Assembly (NCBI GenBank): GCA_033764775.1
Contig: JANRIQ010000014.1
Span: forward strand, 28,948 to 92,947
DNA from: JAWXCE01 sp033764775
GTDB taxonomy: Bacteria > Pseudomonadota > Alphaproteobacteria > Rhizobiales > Rhodomicrobiaceae
Direction: 5' to 3'
Length of the DNA stretch: 64,000 bases
Shown: positions 11,814 to 20,155 of the stretch, piece after piece
Layout: each line of letters begins with the position of its first letter
Numbering within the stretch: the first letter of the stretch is position 1
Translations under genes and position numbers: made by a program
Notes under the pieces: generated by a model
Seen by the model: only the letters and a program-made list of their open reading frames with translations
What the model was told of the DNA's origin: nothing
Database searches by the model: none

Positions 11814-12168
11814 AGGGTTGAAAGCGTTGAAACATTCTCTGGCCGGAACGAACACCGTCCACCGGCCGTTGTGGAAAAAGCCGTACGTAGTGACAACATC
11901 TTGCGGGCCTAACCCTTTTGGCATTTAATCAGGCTGCTCCTGAGGGAGCTTACAGGAATGATTCGCCGTACGGCAGAGGGGCATTTCCCGTGCGGCGGTT
12001 CAGGCCAAAGCGGTTCCATTGCGTAATAATGGGCGGCGCGCGCGCAAGGCGGCGAACGGCGATTTGTTTCGTCGTGAAACGAACTTCGCTTGCGGAACGT
12101 CTAGATAAGTAAATAAAATAACCTGCACCGTGGCGACGTGGAAGCAGGGTTGACAGCGGGGTAGAACA
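11814..12168 (+). other. Gene-free stretch between gloB and the NYN gene
   Basis: No convincing coding frame was found. It contains short self-complementary stretches (GCCGTACGGC near 11968, GTTTC/GAAAC near 12066) and an AT-rich run near 12105-12120. A leader or small RNA cannot be excluded but nothing recognisable was found. Confidence 0.4.
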
Positions 12169-13896
12169 ATGGGTGCGGTTTCCGCGGACGGCGTGCTGTC
12201 TGCGCTCTTCATCGACTACGACAACGTCTACCTCGCTTTGCGAAACCGCAATGAGGAGGCCGCGACGCGTTTCGCGCGCAGCCCGATGACATGGTTTTCG
12301 CAGCTGTTGAGCGGGCGTCTCATCCGCAACGCCGACAACGAGCGCCCTTACCGGCGCCGCATCGCGATCGCCCGGTGCTACGGCAATCCGGTGCCATGGC
12401 GGCAAGGGCGCAACGGCCCCGAGGATCCCAACTGCTTCGCTTTCGTGCGCCACAACTTCATCCGCGCCGGGATGGAGGTGGTCGATTGTCCCAAGCTCAC
12501 CTCGCAGTTCAAAAACTGCTCCGACATCCGCATGGCTTGCGACATTCGGGATTATCTGAACTATCCGGTCCGCTATGACGAGTTCATCATCCTGTCGGGC
12601 GACAGCGACTTCACTCCGGTGCTAATGAACCTGCGCTCACATGATCGGCGGCGCGCAATCTACACCAACGAATATACATCGCCCTATTATCGCGCCTTCT
12701 GCGACGGCTGCGTGGAGGAGGCGGATCTGATCCAGTTCCTCCTTCAGCCGCAGCAACTCAGCGCGCCGGACGCCGCGCCCGAGATCGCCTTTGACCCAGG
12801 TCCTACAACGGTGCTGCCATCGCCCCCGGCCCGGCCAGCGATCACGCAAAATATCGGCGACGGCAAGCGGCGGTCATACGGCGCGGACGGCGCCGTGCAG
12901 TCCCTCATCGCCGATTTCAAGGTCATCAGCCAGGAAATCACTCAGCTGGTGGTGGATGTGGTTGAGAACTCGCACAAGCCGGTGCCGCTCGCCTATCTGG
13001 CCGATCGGGCGCAAAAAGCCATCGGCCAGCCCAAAACCATCGGCACGAACTGGGCGGGCAGCGGCGGCTTTTTGAACTTCCTGCAGCAAAACCTGCCGTC
13101 GCATCTCAACATCAGCGATAAGCCGCCGCAGGTGGTCTACAATCCAGCGAAACACAAGCTGCGTGAAGAGCCTGTGGAGCCCCGCGAGGCGCAACTGCAA
13201 ACGGCTGCCCCCAAGGCGGCCGCCCAATCCAACAGCAGCAAGATCGCCGATCTGCAACGATCCATCACCCGCATTTATGATGCCTGCCAGGCGCCGCCCT
13301 TGCCCCCGAGCGAATACCAGCTTCTGTTCACCCTGATCGCCGCCGAGGTGCGCGAGCGCAAATTCCGCCCGGATCAGACGGCCTCGGCCGTCGTCCTGCG
13401 CGCCGAGGATGCGGGCCTGAAGCTTGCGCACAAGGATGTGAGCTTCGTGCTGGACGCGGTCGATGAGATCGACCCGTGGCTGGAGCGCACCCAGTCGCCC
13501 GCCGCGGTCGCGCGCGCTTATCGCGATTATGTGCTCGAGCGATGCAAGGCCGCCGGTTTGCATTTAACGGACGACGAGCATCAGCTCATTCAAGTGTGGT
13601 TTGGCGCGAGCCAGTGGGGTCAGCAGGCCCCTGAGGCGGGCGTGGATCAACACCGTGCGGCGTCCCGCGTACCCGCGCGGCCTCAAGCCCGCGCGCAGTC
13701 GCCACAGCCGAGCGAGCCGAACGGTGCGGGCGGTTATGGCGGCGGATACGGCCGCCCTGGCGCACCGCAAATCACGGCCGGCCCTGATATTCCCCTGCCG
13801 CCCGATTTTGGCTTTGGGACCGACTTCGAGCCGGAAAGTCCACTCGAGGCCGGGCGTCTGTCGCCGCTCAAATTTAACTTCTCGAAACGCAGCTAA
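12169..13896 (+). CDS. NYN-domain (LabA/DUF88-like) putative ribonuclease
   Basis: Residues 10-190 form a NYN/PIN-like nuclease domain, with the acidic cluster FIDYDN near residue 14, further acidic residues around DIRMACDIRDYL, and LSGDSDFTPV near residue 143. These three sites normally chelate the metal. The middle region (about 245-325) resembles an OST-HTH/LOTUS-like winged helix, and a second helical domain lies at about 360-470. The C-terminus is Gly/Pro-rich. The domain order suggests an RNA-targeting nuclease with RNA-binding modules. This is inference from motifs. It stands alone between gloB and phaB. Confidence 0.8.
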   Translation: MGAVSADGVLSALFIDYDNVYLALRNRNEEAATRFARSPMTWFSQLLSGRLIRNADNERPYRRRIAIARCYGNPVPWRQGRNGPEDPNCFAFVRHNFIRAGMEVVDCPKLTSQFKNCSDIRMACDIRDYLNYPVRYDEFIILSGDSDFTPVLMNLRSHDRRRAIYTNEYTSPYYRAFCDGCVEEADLIQFLLQPQQLSAPDAAPEIAFDPGPTTVLPSPPARPAITQNIGDGKRRSYGADGAVQSLIADFKVISQEITQLVVDVVENSHKPVPLAYLADRAQKAIGQPKTIGTNWAGSGGFLNFLQQNLPSHLNISDKPPQVVYNPAKHKLREEPVEPREAQLQTAAPKAAAQSNSSKIADLQRSITRIYDACQAPPLPPSEYQLLFTLIAAEVRERKFRPDQTASAVVLRAEDAGLKLAHKDVSFVLDAVDEIDPWLERTQSPAAVARAYRDYVLERCKAAGLHLTDDEHQLIQVWFGASQWGQQAPEAGVDQHRAASRVPARPQARAQSPQPSEPNGAGGYGGGYGRPGAPQITAGPDIPLPPDFGFGTDFEPESPLEAGRLSPLKFNFSKRS

Positions 13897-13972
13897 ATCG
13901 TAAGGTTGCAGGGCCCCGCATCGCGCGCCCGGGACGCCGGCGCATCAGGTTCGCCGGCCCCGCTTGCACCGG

Positions 13973-14698
13973 TCAGGTCGCGATGTATTGGCCGCCGTTG
14001 GCCGTCAGCGTCGCGCCCGTGATGAAGCCGGCCTCGTCGCTGGCGAGAAACGTCACGCACGCCGCGATCTCATGGGCGGAGCCGAGCCGCCCCACCGGAA
14101 TGGTGGCGATGATCCCGTCCAGCACGTTTTTCGGCACGGCGGCGACCATGTCCGTGTCGATGTACCCCGGTGCGACGCAATTCACGGTGACGCCTTTGCG
14201 CGCGTTCTCCTGCGCGAGAGCCTTGGTGAAGCCGATGACGCCCGCCTTGGCGGCGGAGTAGTTGCCCTGCCCCATCTGCCCCTTCTGGCCATTGATGGAG
14301 GAGATGTTGATGATACGGCCCCAGCCCCGGTTGCGCATCCCCTCAAGGATCGGCTGCGTCATGTTGAACATGCTGTCGAGGTTGACTGTGATGACCTCGC
14401 GCCATTGCTGCGGCGTCATCTTGTGGAGCATGGCGTCGCGGGTGATGCCGGCGTTGTTGACGACGATGTCGATGGGTCCGACCTCGGCTTCGACGCGCTT
14501 CAGGCCGGCGGCGGACGCTTCGTAGTCGCCCACGTCCCATTTAAACACCGGGATGCCCGTTTCAGCCTGGAACTTCTGCGCGGCCTCGTCATTGCCGCCG
14601 TAATTCGCCGCCACACGGCAACCGCGCTTTTTCAGGGCGACGGATATCGCGTGGCCTATGCCCCGCGTTCCGCCCGTCACCACCGCCACACGCGCCAT
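13973..14698 (-). CDS. phaB: Acetoacetyl-CoA reductase
   Basis: This is a short-chain dehydrogenase with the NADPH motif TGGTRGIG (residues 8-15), NNAGITRD, and the catalytic Ser-Tyr-Lys set in NISSINGQKG and GNYSAAKAG. The sequence around GQKGQMGQGN and the C-terminal GGQYIAT are typical of PhaB. It reduces acetoacetyl-CoA to (R)-3-hydroxybutyryl-CoA for polyhydroxyalkanoate synthesis. It lies 102 bases downstream of phaA on the same strand. Confidence 0.95.
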   Translation of the reverse strand: MARVAVVTGGTRGIGHAISVALKKRGCRVAANYGGNDEAAQKFQAETGIPVFKWDVGDYEASAAGLKRVEAEVGPIDIVVNNAGITRDAMLHKMTPQQWREVITVNLDSMFNMTQPILEGMRNRGWGRIINISSINGQKGQMGQGNYSAAKAGVIGFTKALAQENARKGVTVNCVAPGYIDTDMVAAVPKNVLDGIIATIPVGRLGSAHEIAACVTFLASDEAGFITGATLTANGGQYIAT

Positions 14699-14800
14699 GC
14701 TTCCTCCTTGCTTGTTGTGCGCCGGCGACCGGGTCTCCGGCTGTTTTTGAACCGATCAGATCAACTGCGGCGCCCCAAAAAGCCGAGGCGCGCCCACGCT

Positions 14801-15991
14801 TTAGGCCATGCGCTCGACGCAGAGCGCAATGCCCATGCCGCCGCCGATACACAGCGTGGCGAGACCCTTTTTGGCCTCGCGCCGCTTCATTTCGTGCAGC
14901 AGCGTGACGAGCACGCGCGCGCCGGAGGCGCCAATGGGGTGGCCGATGGCGATCGCGCCGCCGTTCACGTTGACCTTCTCCGTGTCCCAGCCAAGGCCCT
15001 TGTTCACAGCGCAGGCTTGCGCGGCGAAAGCCTCATTCGCTTCGATGAGGTCGAGGTCGTGGATGCTCCAGCCAGCTTTTTCCAACGCTTTTTTGGAGGC
15101 GGGGATAGGCCCGGTGCCCATGATGGACGGATCGACGCCGGTCGTCGCCCAGGATGCGATGCGCGCGAGCGGCGTCACGCCCCGGCGCTCGGCCTCCGAC
15201 AGGCTCATGAGGACGAGCGCGGCCGCGCCGTCGTTGATGCCGCTGGCGTTGCCCGCCGTCACCGTGCCTTCCTTGGGGTCGAAGGCGGGGCGAAGTTTGG
15301 CCACGTCGTCGATGGTCGCGCCCTCGCGGATGTACTCGTCCTCGGCCACCGTCACGTCGCCCTTGCGGCCCTTGATGGTGTAGGCGACGATCTCATCCTT
15401 GAAGCGCCCGGCTTTTTTCGCCGCCTCGGCCTTGTTCTGCGAGGCGACGGCGAATTTGTCCTGCTCCTCGCGGGTGATTTGCCATTGCCGCGCGACGTTC
15501 TCGGCCGTGATGCCCATGTGATAGCCGTTGAAAGCGTCCCACAATCCGTCGCGGATCATGGTGTCGACCATCTCGAGGTTGCCCATTTTCTGCCCGGCGC
15601 GGATATAGGCGGCGTGCGGCGCGAGGCTCATGCTTTCCTGGCCACCGGCGATGGCGACCGAGGCGTCGCCGTTGCGGATCGCCTGGTGGGCCATGGCGAC
15701 CGAGCGCAGGCCGGAGCCGCACACTTGGTTGATCGTGATCGCCGGCGTTTCGATCGGCAGGCCCGCCCCGATCGAGGCCTGCCGCGCCGGATTCTGCCCT
15801 TGCCCCGCCGTGAGCACCTGGCCGAAAATCACCTCGGACACATCGGACGGCTCGACGCCTGCGCGCGCCAAGGCCTCCTTGATCACAGCCTTGCCTAGGT
15901 CGTGGGCGGGCACGCTGGCGAACGATCCGTTGAAGCTTCCAACCGCTGTGCGGCAGGCGCTGGCGATGACGACGGTTTCCTGGCTCGACAT
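14801..15991 (-). CDS. phaA: Acetyl-CoA C-acetyltransferase (beta-ketothiolase)
   Basis: The thiolase signatures are complete: the acylated cysteine in NQVCGSGL (about residue 91), the histidine in GHPIGASG, and the second cysteine in CIGGGMGIA near the C-terminus. The 396-residue enzyme condenses two acetyl-CoA to acetoacetyl-CoA, the substrate of the adjacent phaB product. It is divergent from phaR across a 230-base gap, the usual regulatory arrangement for the pathway. Confidence 0.96.
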   Translation of the reverse strand: MSSQETVVIASACRTAVGSFNGSFASVPAHDLGKAVIKEALARAGVEPSDVSEVIFGQVLTAGQGQNPARQASIGAGLPIETPAITINQVCGSGLRSVAMAHQAIRNGDASVAIAGGQESMSLAPHAAYIRAGQKMGNLEMVDTMIRDGLWDAFNGYHMGITAENVARQWQITREEQDKFAVASQNKAEAAKKAGRFKDEIVAYTIKGRKGDVTVAEDEYIREGATIDDVAKLRPAFDPKEGTVTAGNASGINDGAAALVLMSLSEAERRGVTPLARIASWATTGVDPSIMGTGPIPASKKALEKAGWSIHDLDLIEANEAFAAQACAVNKGLGWDTEKVNVNGGAIAIGHPIGASGARVLVTLLHEMKRREAKKGLATLCIGGGMGIALCVERMA

Positions 15992-16221
15992 AGGCTTTCC
16001 TCCTCTTTGCGGGCGGACCGCATCCGCGCAACATCCATCCGCGCTTACCGCTCACTTATGGCATATCGCCGCGGTTTTTTCGTCACTTTTCTCAAGCCCG
16101 TCCGTTACGGCGGGCGGCTCTTTCCGGCTGGCGGGCGGCGGCGAATTATGTGGCGGCGCGGCATGAAACACGCTAGCGTTATTGCAATGCGGTAGCGCGA
16201 AGGACACAGGGCGAAATATCA

Positions 16222-16881
16222 ATGACAGCAAAAACGGCGGCGGTTGCGGCCGATGCGGAGACGGAGAACGCGGGCGGCCGAGGCGCCGGAGACGCGAAAC
16301 GCGCGCAGGTTGTCATAAAGAAATACGCCAACCGCCGGCTCTACAACACCGAAACGAGCGCCTATGTCACGCTGGAGGATCTGGCGGAGATGGTGCGGTC
16401 CGAGCGGGATTTCGTCGTTTATGACGCCAAGACGGGCGAGGATTTGACCCACGCCGTGCTCACTCAGATCATCGTTGAGGAGGAGGGCAAGGACGGTCAA
16501 AGTCTCCTGCCCATCGGCTTCTTGCGTCAGCTCATCCGGTTTTACGGCCACTCGCTTGAGCGCCTGGTGCCGAGCTATCTGGAGTTCAGCATCAACTCGC
16601 TGACCAAGGATCAGGAGCGGTATCACAAGCACTTGAGCGGCATGTTCGGCGCCGCGGCCCTGGACGCCATGCACGAGCAGACGCTCAACAACATCGCCAT
16701 GTTCGAGAAAGCGCTCGCGATGTTCACCCCGTTCGGAGCCTCCGAACCGCGCAAAAAGTCGGGGAGCGAGAGCGGCGGCGAAGCGACCGGCGTCTCGCAG
16801 GACGAACTCGCCGAACTGCGTGCGCAACTCGCCGCCATGCAGGCCCAAATCGACAAACTCTCCAAGCCCAGCGACGCTTAA
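16222..16881 (+). CDS. phaR: Polyhydroxyalkanoate synthesis repressor PhaR
   Basis: The PHB_acc_N DNA-binding domain is obvious (VIKKYANRRLYNTETSAYVTL, residues about 31-51). The accumulation regulator domain (LPIGFLRQLIRFYGHSLERLVPSYLE) and a charged coiled-coil C-terminus follow. PhaR binds PHA granules and phasin-gene promoters. A basic/acidic N-terminal tail of 30 residues precedes the domain. It is divergent from phaA, so it may regulate phaA-phaB from the shared gap. Confidence 0.95.
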   Translation: MTAKTAAVAADAETENAGGRGAGDAKRAQVVIKKYANRRLYNTETSAYVTLEDLAEMVRSERDFVVYDAKTGEDLTHAVLTQIIVEEEGKDGQSLLPIGFLRQLIRFYGHSLERLVPSYLEFSINSLTKDQERYHKHLSGMFGAAALDAMHEQTLNNIAMFEKALAMFTPFGASEPRKKSGSESGGEATGVSQDELAELRAQLAAMQAQIDKLSKPSDA

Positions 16882-17021
16882 CACACTAAGGCCACAGTGA
16901 TGTTTTTCCGTCGTGATTGAGAATGTCACGGCGCTTCAACCCGCTCAGGTTGAGCAAACGCCGCGTTAACACCTTGATGGTAACGTTGCCTCGCTCAATG
17001 CTGAATGTGATGAGAGTGTGC

Positions 17022-17633
17022 ATGGTCCGTAGGGTGCTATTTGCTTTGGCTGTCGCGCCGTTGGCCGGATGCGGCGTCAATATGCCGTCGTTGTCCGCTT
17101 CCCTTGGCGGGCGCGAGGAGCCTGCGGTTGTGAAACCCACAGCCGCCGCGGCGGCCCCGTCGAGCGCCGGGTTCTGGGAAAAGGTTCAGTCCCGCACCCG
17201 CAAGGGCGGCGGCGAGGCGCTAAGCGTCATGGCCTCGCGGTTCCAGCCCGCCGAGGCGCTGGCCGAGATCAACGCCTATCGCGCCAAGAAAGGGCTGTCG
17301 CCGTTGCGGCTTAACGCCAAGCTCACCCAGGCCGCTAAGGCGCATTCGCTTGATCTCGCGCGCAACGACCGCATTTCGCATTTCGGCTCGGACGGCTCCG
17401 ACATCGAGGAGCGCGCGCGGCGTTCCGGCTACGCGTTCAATCTCATCGCGGAGAATGTGGGCACCGGCCAGCGCAGCGCCAGCGAGGTGATCGAGGGCTG
17501 GCGCAAAAGCCCATCGCACAACGAAAATCTATTGCTCCCGGACGCGGAAGAGATGGGCATCGCCGTCGTTTACCGTCCGGAGACTGAGTACCAAACCTTT
17601 TGGACTTTGGTGCTGGGCGCCAGCAACGGCTGA
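17022..17633 (+). CDS. CAP-domain lipoprotein
   Basis: The start at 17022 gives a short signal peptide ending in the lipobox LAGC. Upstream ATGs (16917, 17010) are possible but add basic sequence before the signal. Residues 80-203 are a CAP/SCP domain (INAYRAKKGLSPLRLNAKL, HSLDLARNDRISHFG, ENVGTG, WRKSPSHNENLLLPDAEEMGIAV). The conserved histidines and glutamates of the CAP cavity are present. Alphaproteobacterial members are envelope lipoproteins of unknown activity. It converges on pheS with a 5-base gap. Confidence 0.85.
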   Translation: MVRRVLFALAVAPLAGCGVNMPSLSASLGGREEPAVVKPTAAAAAPSSAGFWEKVQSRTRKGGGEALSVMASRFQPAEALAEINAYRAKKGLSPLRLNAKLTQAAKAHSLDLARNDRISHFGSDGSDIEERARRSGYAFNLIAENVGTGQRSASEVIEGWRKSPSHNENLLLPDAEEMGIAVVYRPETEYQTFWTLVLGASNG

Positions 17634-17638
17634 CGTGT

Positions 17639-18697
17639 CTAAAGCTCCGCCAGCGTGAAGCCGTAGTGCCGGAGCCAGCGCAGGTCGCCACCGAAGAACG
17701 GCCGCAAATCGGGAATGCCGTATTTCAGCATGGTCATGCGGTCGAGGCCCATGCCGAAAGCGAAGCCCTGGTATCGCTCCGGGTCGATGCCGCAGTTGGC
17801 GAGCACATTCGGATGCACCATGCCGGCGCCGCCGATCTCCAACCATTTCCCCGGCTTGCCGATCGCCTCAGCGCCGATGTCCACTTCCATCGACGGTTCG
17901 GTGAACGGGAAATGCGACGCGCGGAAGCGCATGCGCACATCGTCCACCTCGAAGAACGCCTTGCACATCTCGGCGAGCGTCCATTTCAGGTGACCCATAT
18001 GCGTGTCTTCGTCGATGACGAGCGCCTCGATCTGGTGGAACATCGGCGTGTGCGTCTGGTCGCTGTCGCACCGGTAGACGCGCCCCGGCGAAATGATGCG
18101 GATGGGCGGCTTCTGCGCCAGCATGGTGCGCACCTGCACGGTGCTCGTGTGCGTGCGCAGCAAGAGGCGGGTGCCATCCGCCTTTGGGTTGAAGAAGAAT
18201 GTGTCGTGCGTCTCCCGCGCCGGATGCCCGACGGGAAAATTCAGCTTGGTGAAATTGTTGTCGTCGGTTTCGATATCTGGGCCGTCGGCGACCGCAAAGC
18301 CCATCCCCATCAGGATGCGGGTCATGTCCTCCCAGACGCGCGTGAGCGGGTGTATGCGCCCGAGTTGCTCAGCGCCGGCTCGCGCCGGTAGGGTGATGTC
18401 CGCCCGCTCCGCAAGCAAACGCTGCTCGTTCGCGGCCTTGGCGAGCGCATCCCGTCGGGCCTCAAGCGCGGCTGTAACCGCCTCCTTCACCCCGTTGACC
18501 GCAGCGCCGAAGCGTTTTCGCTCGTCAGGGGCCATGCCGCCGAGCCGCTGCATGAGTTCGGGGATGCGGCCTTTCTTGCCCAGGCTGGCGATGCGCGCCT
18601 CGTCCAATTCGGCGAGGTTCGAGGCGCGCTCCACCGCCGCGATCAATGCGGCCTGAAGCGCGGGCAAGTCGGTGTCTGATGCGGCTTCGGCGTGCAT
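17639..18697 (-). CDS. pheS: Phenylalanyl-tRNA synthetase alpha subunit
   Basis: An N-terminal coiled coil (residues 1-90) is followed by the class II catalytic core. This has motif 2 around SPGRVYRCDSDQTHTP, LKWTLAEMCKAFF and motif 3 in GLDRMTMLKYGIPDLR. The 352-residue enzyme charges tRNA-Phe with the beta subunit PheT, whose gene is not in the window next to it. It lies 39 bases downstream of rplT, so it is probably transcribed with infC-rpmI-rplT as in many bacteria. Confidence 0.96.
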   Translation of the reverse strand: MHAEAASDTDLPALQAALIAAVERASNLAELDEARIASLGKKGRIPELMQRLGGMAPDERKRFGAAVNGVKEAVTAALEARRDALAKAANEQRLLAERADITLPARAGAEQLGRIHPLTRVWEDMTRILMGMGFAVADGPDIETDDNNFTKLNFPVGHPARETHDTFFFNPKADGTRLLLRTHTSTVQVRTMLAQKPPIRIISPGRVYRCDSDQTHTPMFHQIEALVIDEDTHMGHLKWTLAEMCKAFFEVDDVRMRFRASHFPFTEPSMEVDIGAEAIGKPGKWLEIGGAGMVHPNVLANCGIDPERYQGFAFGMGLDRMTMLKYGIPDLRPFFGGDLRWLRHYGFTLAEL

Positions 18698-18736
18698 GGC
18701 CTACCCTCTGAACGACGACGACCGTGACGGTTGCGC

Positions 18737-19102
18737 TCAGGCCGCCTGGGCGACGGCGCCGCGGGCCCGCTCAACAAGCGCCTTGAACGACGCCGGCTCG
18801 TGGATGGCTAAATCGGAGAGGATTTTCCGGTCCACCTCCACTCCGGCCTTGGTCAAGCCGTCGATGAAACGGCCGTAGGTGAGGCCGTGCTCACGCGCCG
18901 CCGCGTTGATGCGCTGGATCCAGAGCGAGCGGAAATTGCGCTTGCGCGCCTTGCGGTCGCGATAGGCGTATTGCCCGGCCTTCTCCACCGCCTGCCGGGC
19001 GATGCGGATGGTGTTCTTGCGGCGGCCGTAATAGCCTTTGGCCTGCTTCAGAATTTTTTTGTGCTTGGCGTGTGCGACGACGCCACGTTTAACCCGCGCC
19101 AT
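18737..19102 (-). CDS. rplT: 50S ribosomal protein L20
   Basis: The N-terminal basic tail (MARVKRGVVAHAKHKKILK) and the globular domain (WIQRINAAAREHGLTYGRFI) identify L20, an early 23S rRNA-binding assembly protein. Length 121 is normal. It follows rpmI by 37 bases in the conserved infC-rpmI-rplT-pheS order. Confidence 0.97.
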   Translation of the reverse strand: MARVKRGVVAHAKHKKILKQAKGYYGRRKNTIRIARQAVEKAGQYAYRDRKARKRNFRSLWIQRINAAAREHGLTYGRFIDGLTKAGVEVDRKILSDLAIHEPASFKALVERARGAVAQAA

Positions 19103-19139
19103 GGTGTGCTGTCTCCCGAATGAATGATGTCCGCCGTCG

Positions 19140-19337
19140 TCACGCGTAAGGCATGAACGATTTCACGTGCCGCGCGTCGCCGTCATGCAGGACGAAGAGG
19201 CCGCGCGCGCTGCGGATGAATTTCGGGGTGCGTTTGATCATGCCGTGGCGCTTGCCAGCGTGGGCCGCGACGACCTTGCCGGTTCCGGTGATCTTGAAGC
19301 GCTTTTTCGCGCCGCTTTTCGTCTTCAACTTGGGCAT
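19140..19337 (-). CDS. rpmI: 50S ribosomal protein L35
   Basis: The 65-residue basic protein MPKLKTKSGAKKRFKITG is an unmistakable L35. An AAGGAAG-type ribosome site lies just upstream. A hairpin terminator/attenuator sits between infC and this gene, so expression of rpmI-rplT may depend on read-through or on a separate promoter. Confidence 0.97.
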   Translation of the reverse strand: MPKLKTKSGAKKRFKITGTGKVVAAHAGKRHGMIKRTPKFIRSARGLFVLHDGDARHVKSFMPYA

Positions 19338-19410
19338 TTGGCTTCCTTTCTCGATAACGGATCATGACGAAGCGTCGTTAAAAACGCGGCCGTCAGGTGC
19401 TTGGGAAAGC

Positions 19411-19448
19411 ATAAAAAGCCGCCACGGCATGCCCACACGCCGGGCGGC
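19411..19448 (-). terminator. Hairpin terminator or attenuator between infC and rpmI
   Basis: On the minus strand GCCGCC (19448-19443) pairs with GGCGGC (19423-19418), and the stem is followed by TTTTTAT. It lies 61 bases after the infC stop and about 75 bases before rpmI. In other bacteria this gap carries L20-mediated control. Whether this is a plain terminator or a regulated attenuator cannot be told from sequence. Confidence 0.6.
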
Positions 19449-19508
19449 ATCACAGCTGCGCAAGCTACGAGGATCGCGGCCTTTCCGCAAGAGGCGCCGC
19501 GCGCATTT

Positions 19509-20030
19509 TTATCGCGGCGACAACACCATGACCATCTGCCGGCCTTCGAGGCGCGGCTCCATCTCCACCTTGGCGAGCGGTTCGGTCTCGGCGCGGACCT
19601 TCATCAGAAGCTGCATGCCGATTTCCTGGTGCGCCATCTCGCGGCCGCGGAAGCGCATCAGCACCTTCACCTTGTCGCCCTCCTCGAAGAACCGCTTGAT
19701 CGACCGCATCTTGACGTCATAATCGTGATCGTCGATGTTCGGGCGCAGCCGTATCTCTTTGACTTCGATCACCTTCTGACGCTTGCGCGCATCGGCCGCC
19801 TTTTTCTGCGCCTGGAATTTGTGCTTGCCGTAGTCCATGATCTTACAGACCGGCGGCGTGGCGTTGGGCGAGATTTCGACCAGATCGAGCCCGGCGTCGG
19901 CGGCGCGCATCAGTGCGTCGCGCTTGGCCACGACGCCGACATTCTCGCCTGTCTCGTTTATGAGCTGGACCTCGCGGGCGGTGATGTCGTCATTCACTCG
20001 GGGGCCTTCCTTGGAAGGCGCAGCGTTCAT
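19509..20030 (-). CDS. infC: Translation initiation factor IF-3
   Basis: The N-domain (VQLINETGENVGVV), the linker (KQKVIEVKEIRLRP-like segment KRQKVIEVKEIRL) and the C-domain (RFRGREMAHQEIG) are all in place over 173 residues. IF-3 keeps 30S subunits free and proofreads the initiator codon. The ATG at 20030 is taken as start. No AUU start, the autoregulated codon in some bacteria, is evident. A good promoter lies at 20128-20155. Confidence 0.96.
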   Translation of the reverse strand: MNAAPSKEGPRVNDDITAREVQLINETGENVGVVAKRDALMRAADAGLDLVEISPNATPPVCKIMDYGKHKFQAQKKAADARKRQKVIEVKEIRLRPNIDDHDYDVKMRSIKRFFEEGDKVKVLMRFRGREMAHQEIGMQLLMKVRAETEPLAKVEMEPRLEGRQMVMVLSPR

Positions 20031-20127
20031 GGGGCGGCGTATGTTGCAGTCTCCTGTGATGGTTGGTCCTAAAAGCGCGGGAAGCGGTCAAGCTCTCGCC
20101 TTCCGCTTCAGAAATTCCCCAATCTTC

Positions 20128-20155
20128 AAGATAAAAAATAGACGGGCGCTGTCAA
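20128..20155 (-). promoter_or_regulatory. Candidate promoter of the infC operon
   Basis: On the minus strand a perfect TTGACA (20155-20150) and TATCTT (20133-20128) are separated by 16 bases in an otherwise AT-rich patch. They lie about 100 bases before infC and overlap the end of the upstream glycosyltransferase gene. Confidence 0.55.

Noticed and set aside
13964..15898. A 644-codon plus-strand open frame
   Set aside because: It is antisense to phaB and phaA, which have complete catalytic motifs. Its own translation has no domain and shows the composition typical of reverse-frame GC-rich DNA.
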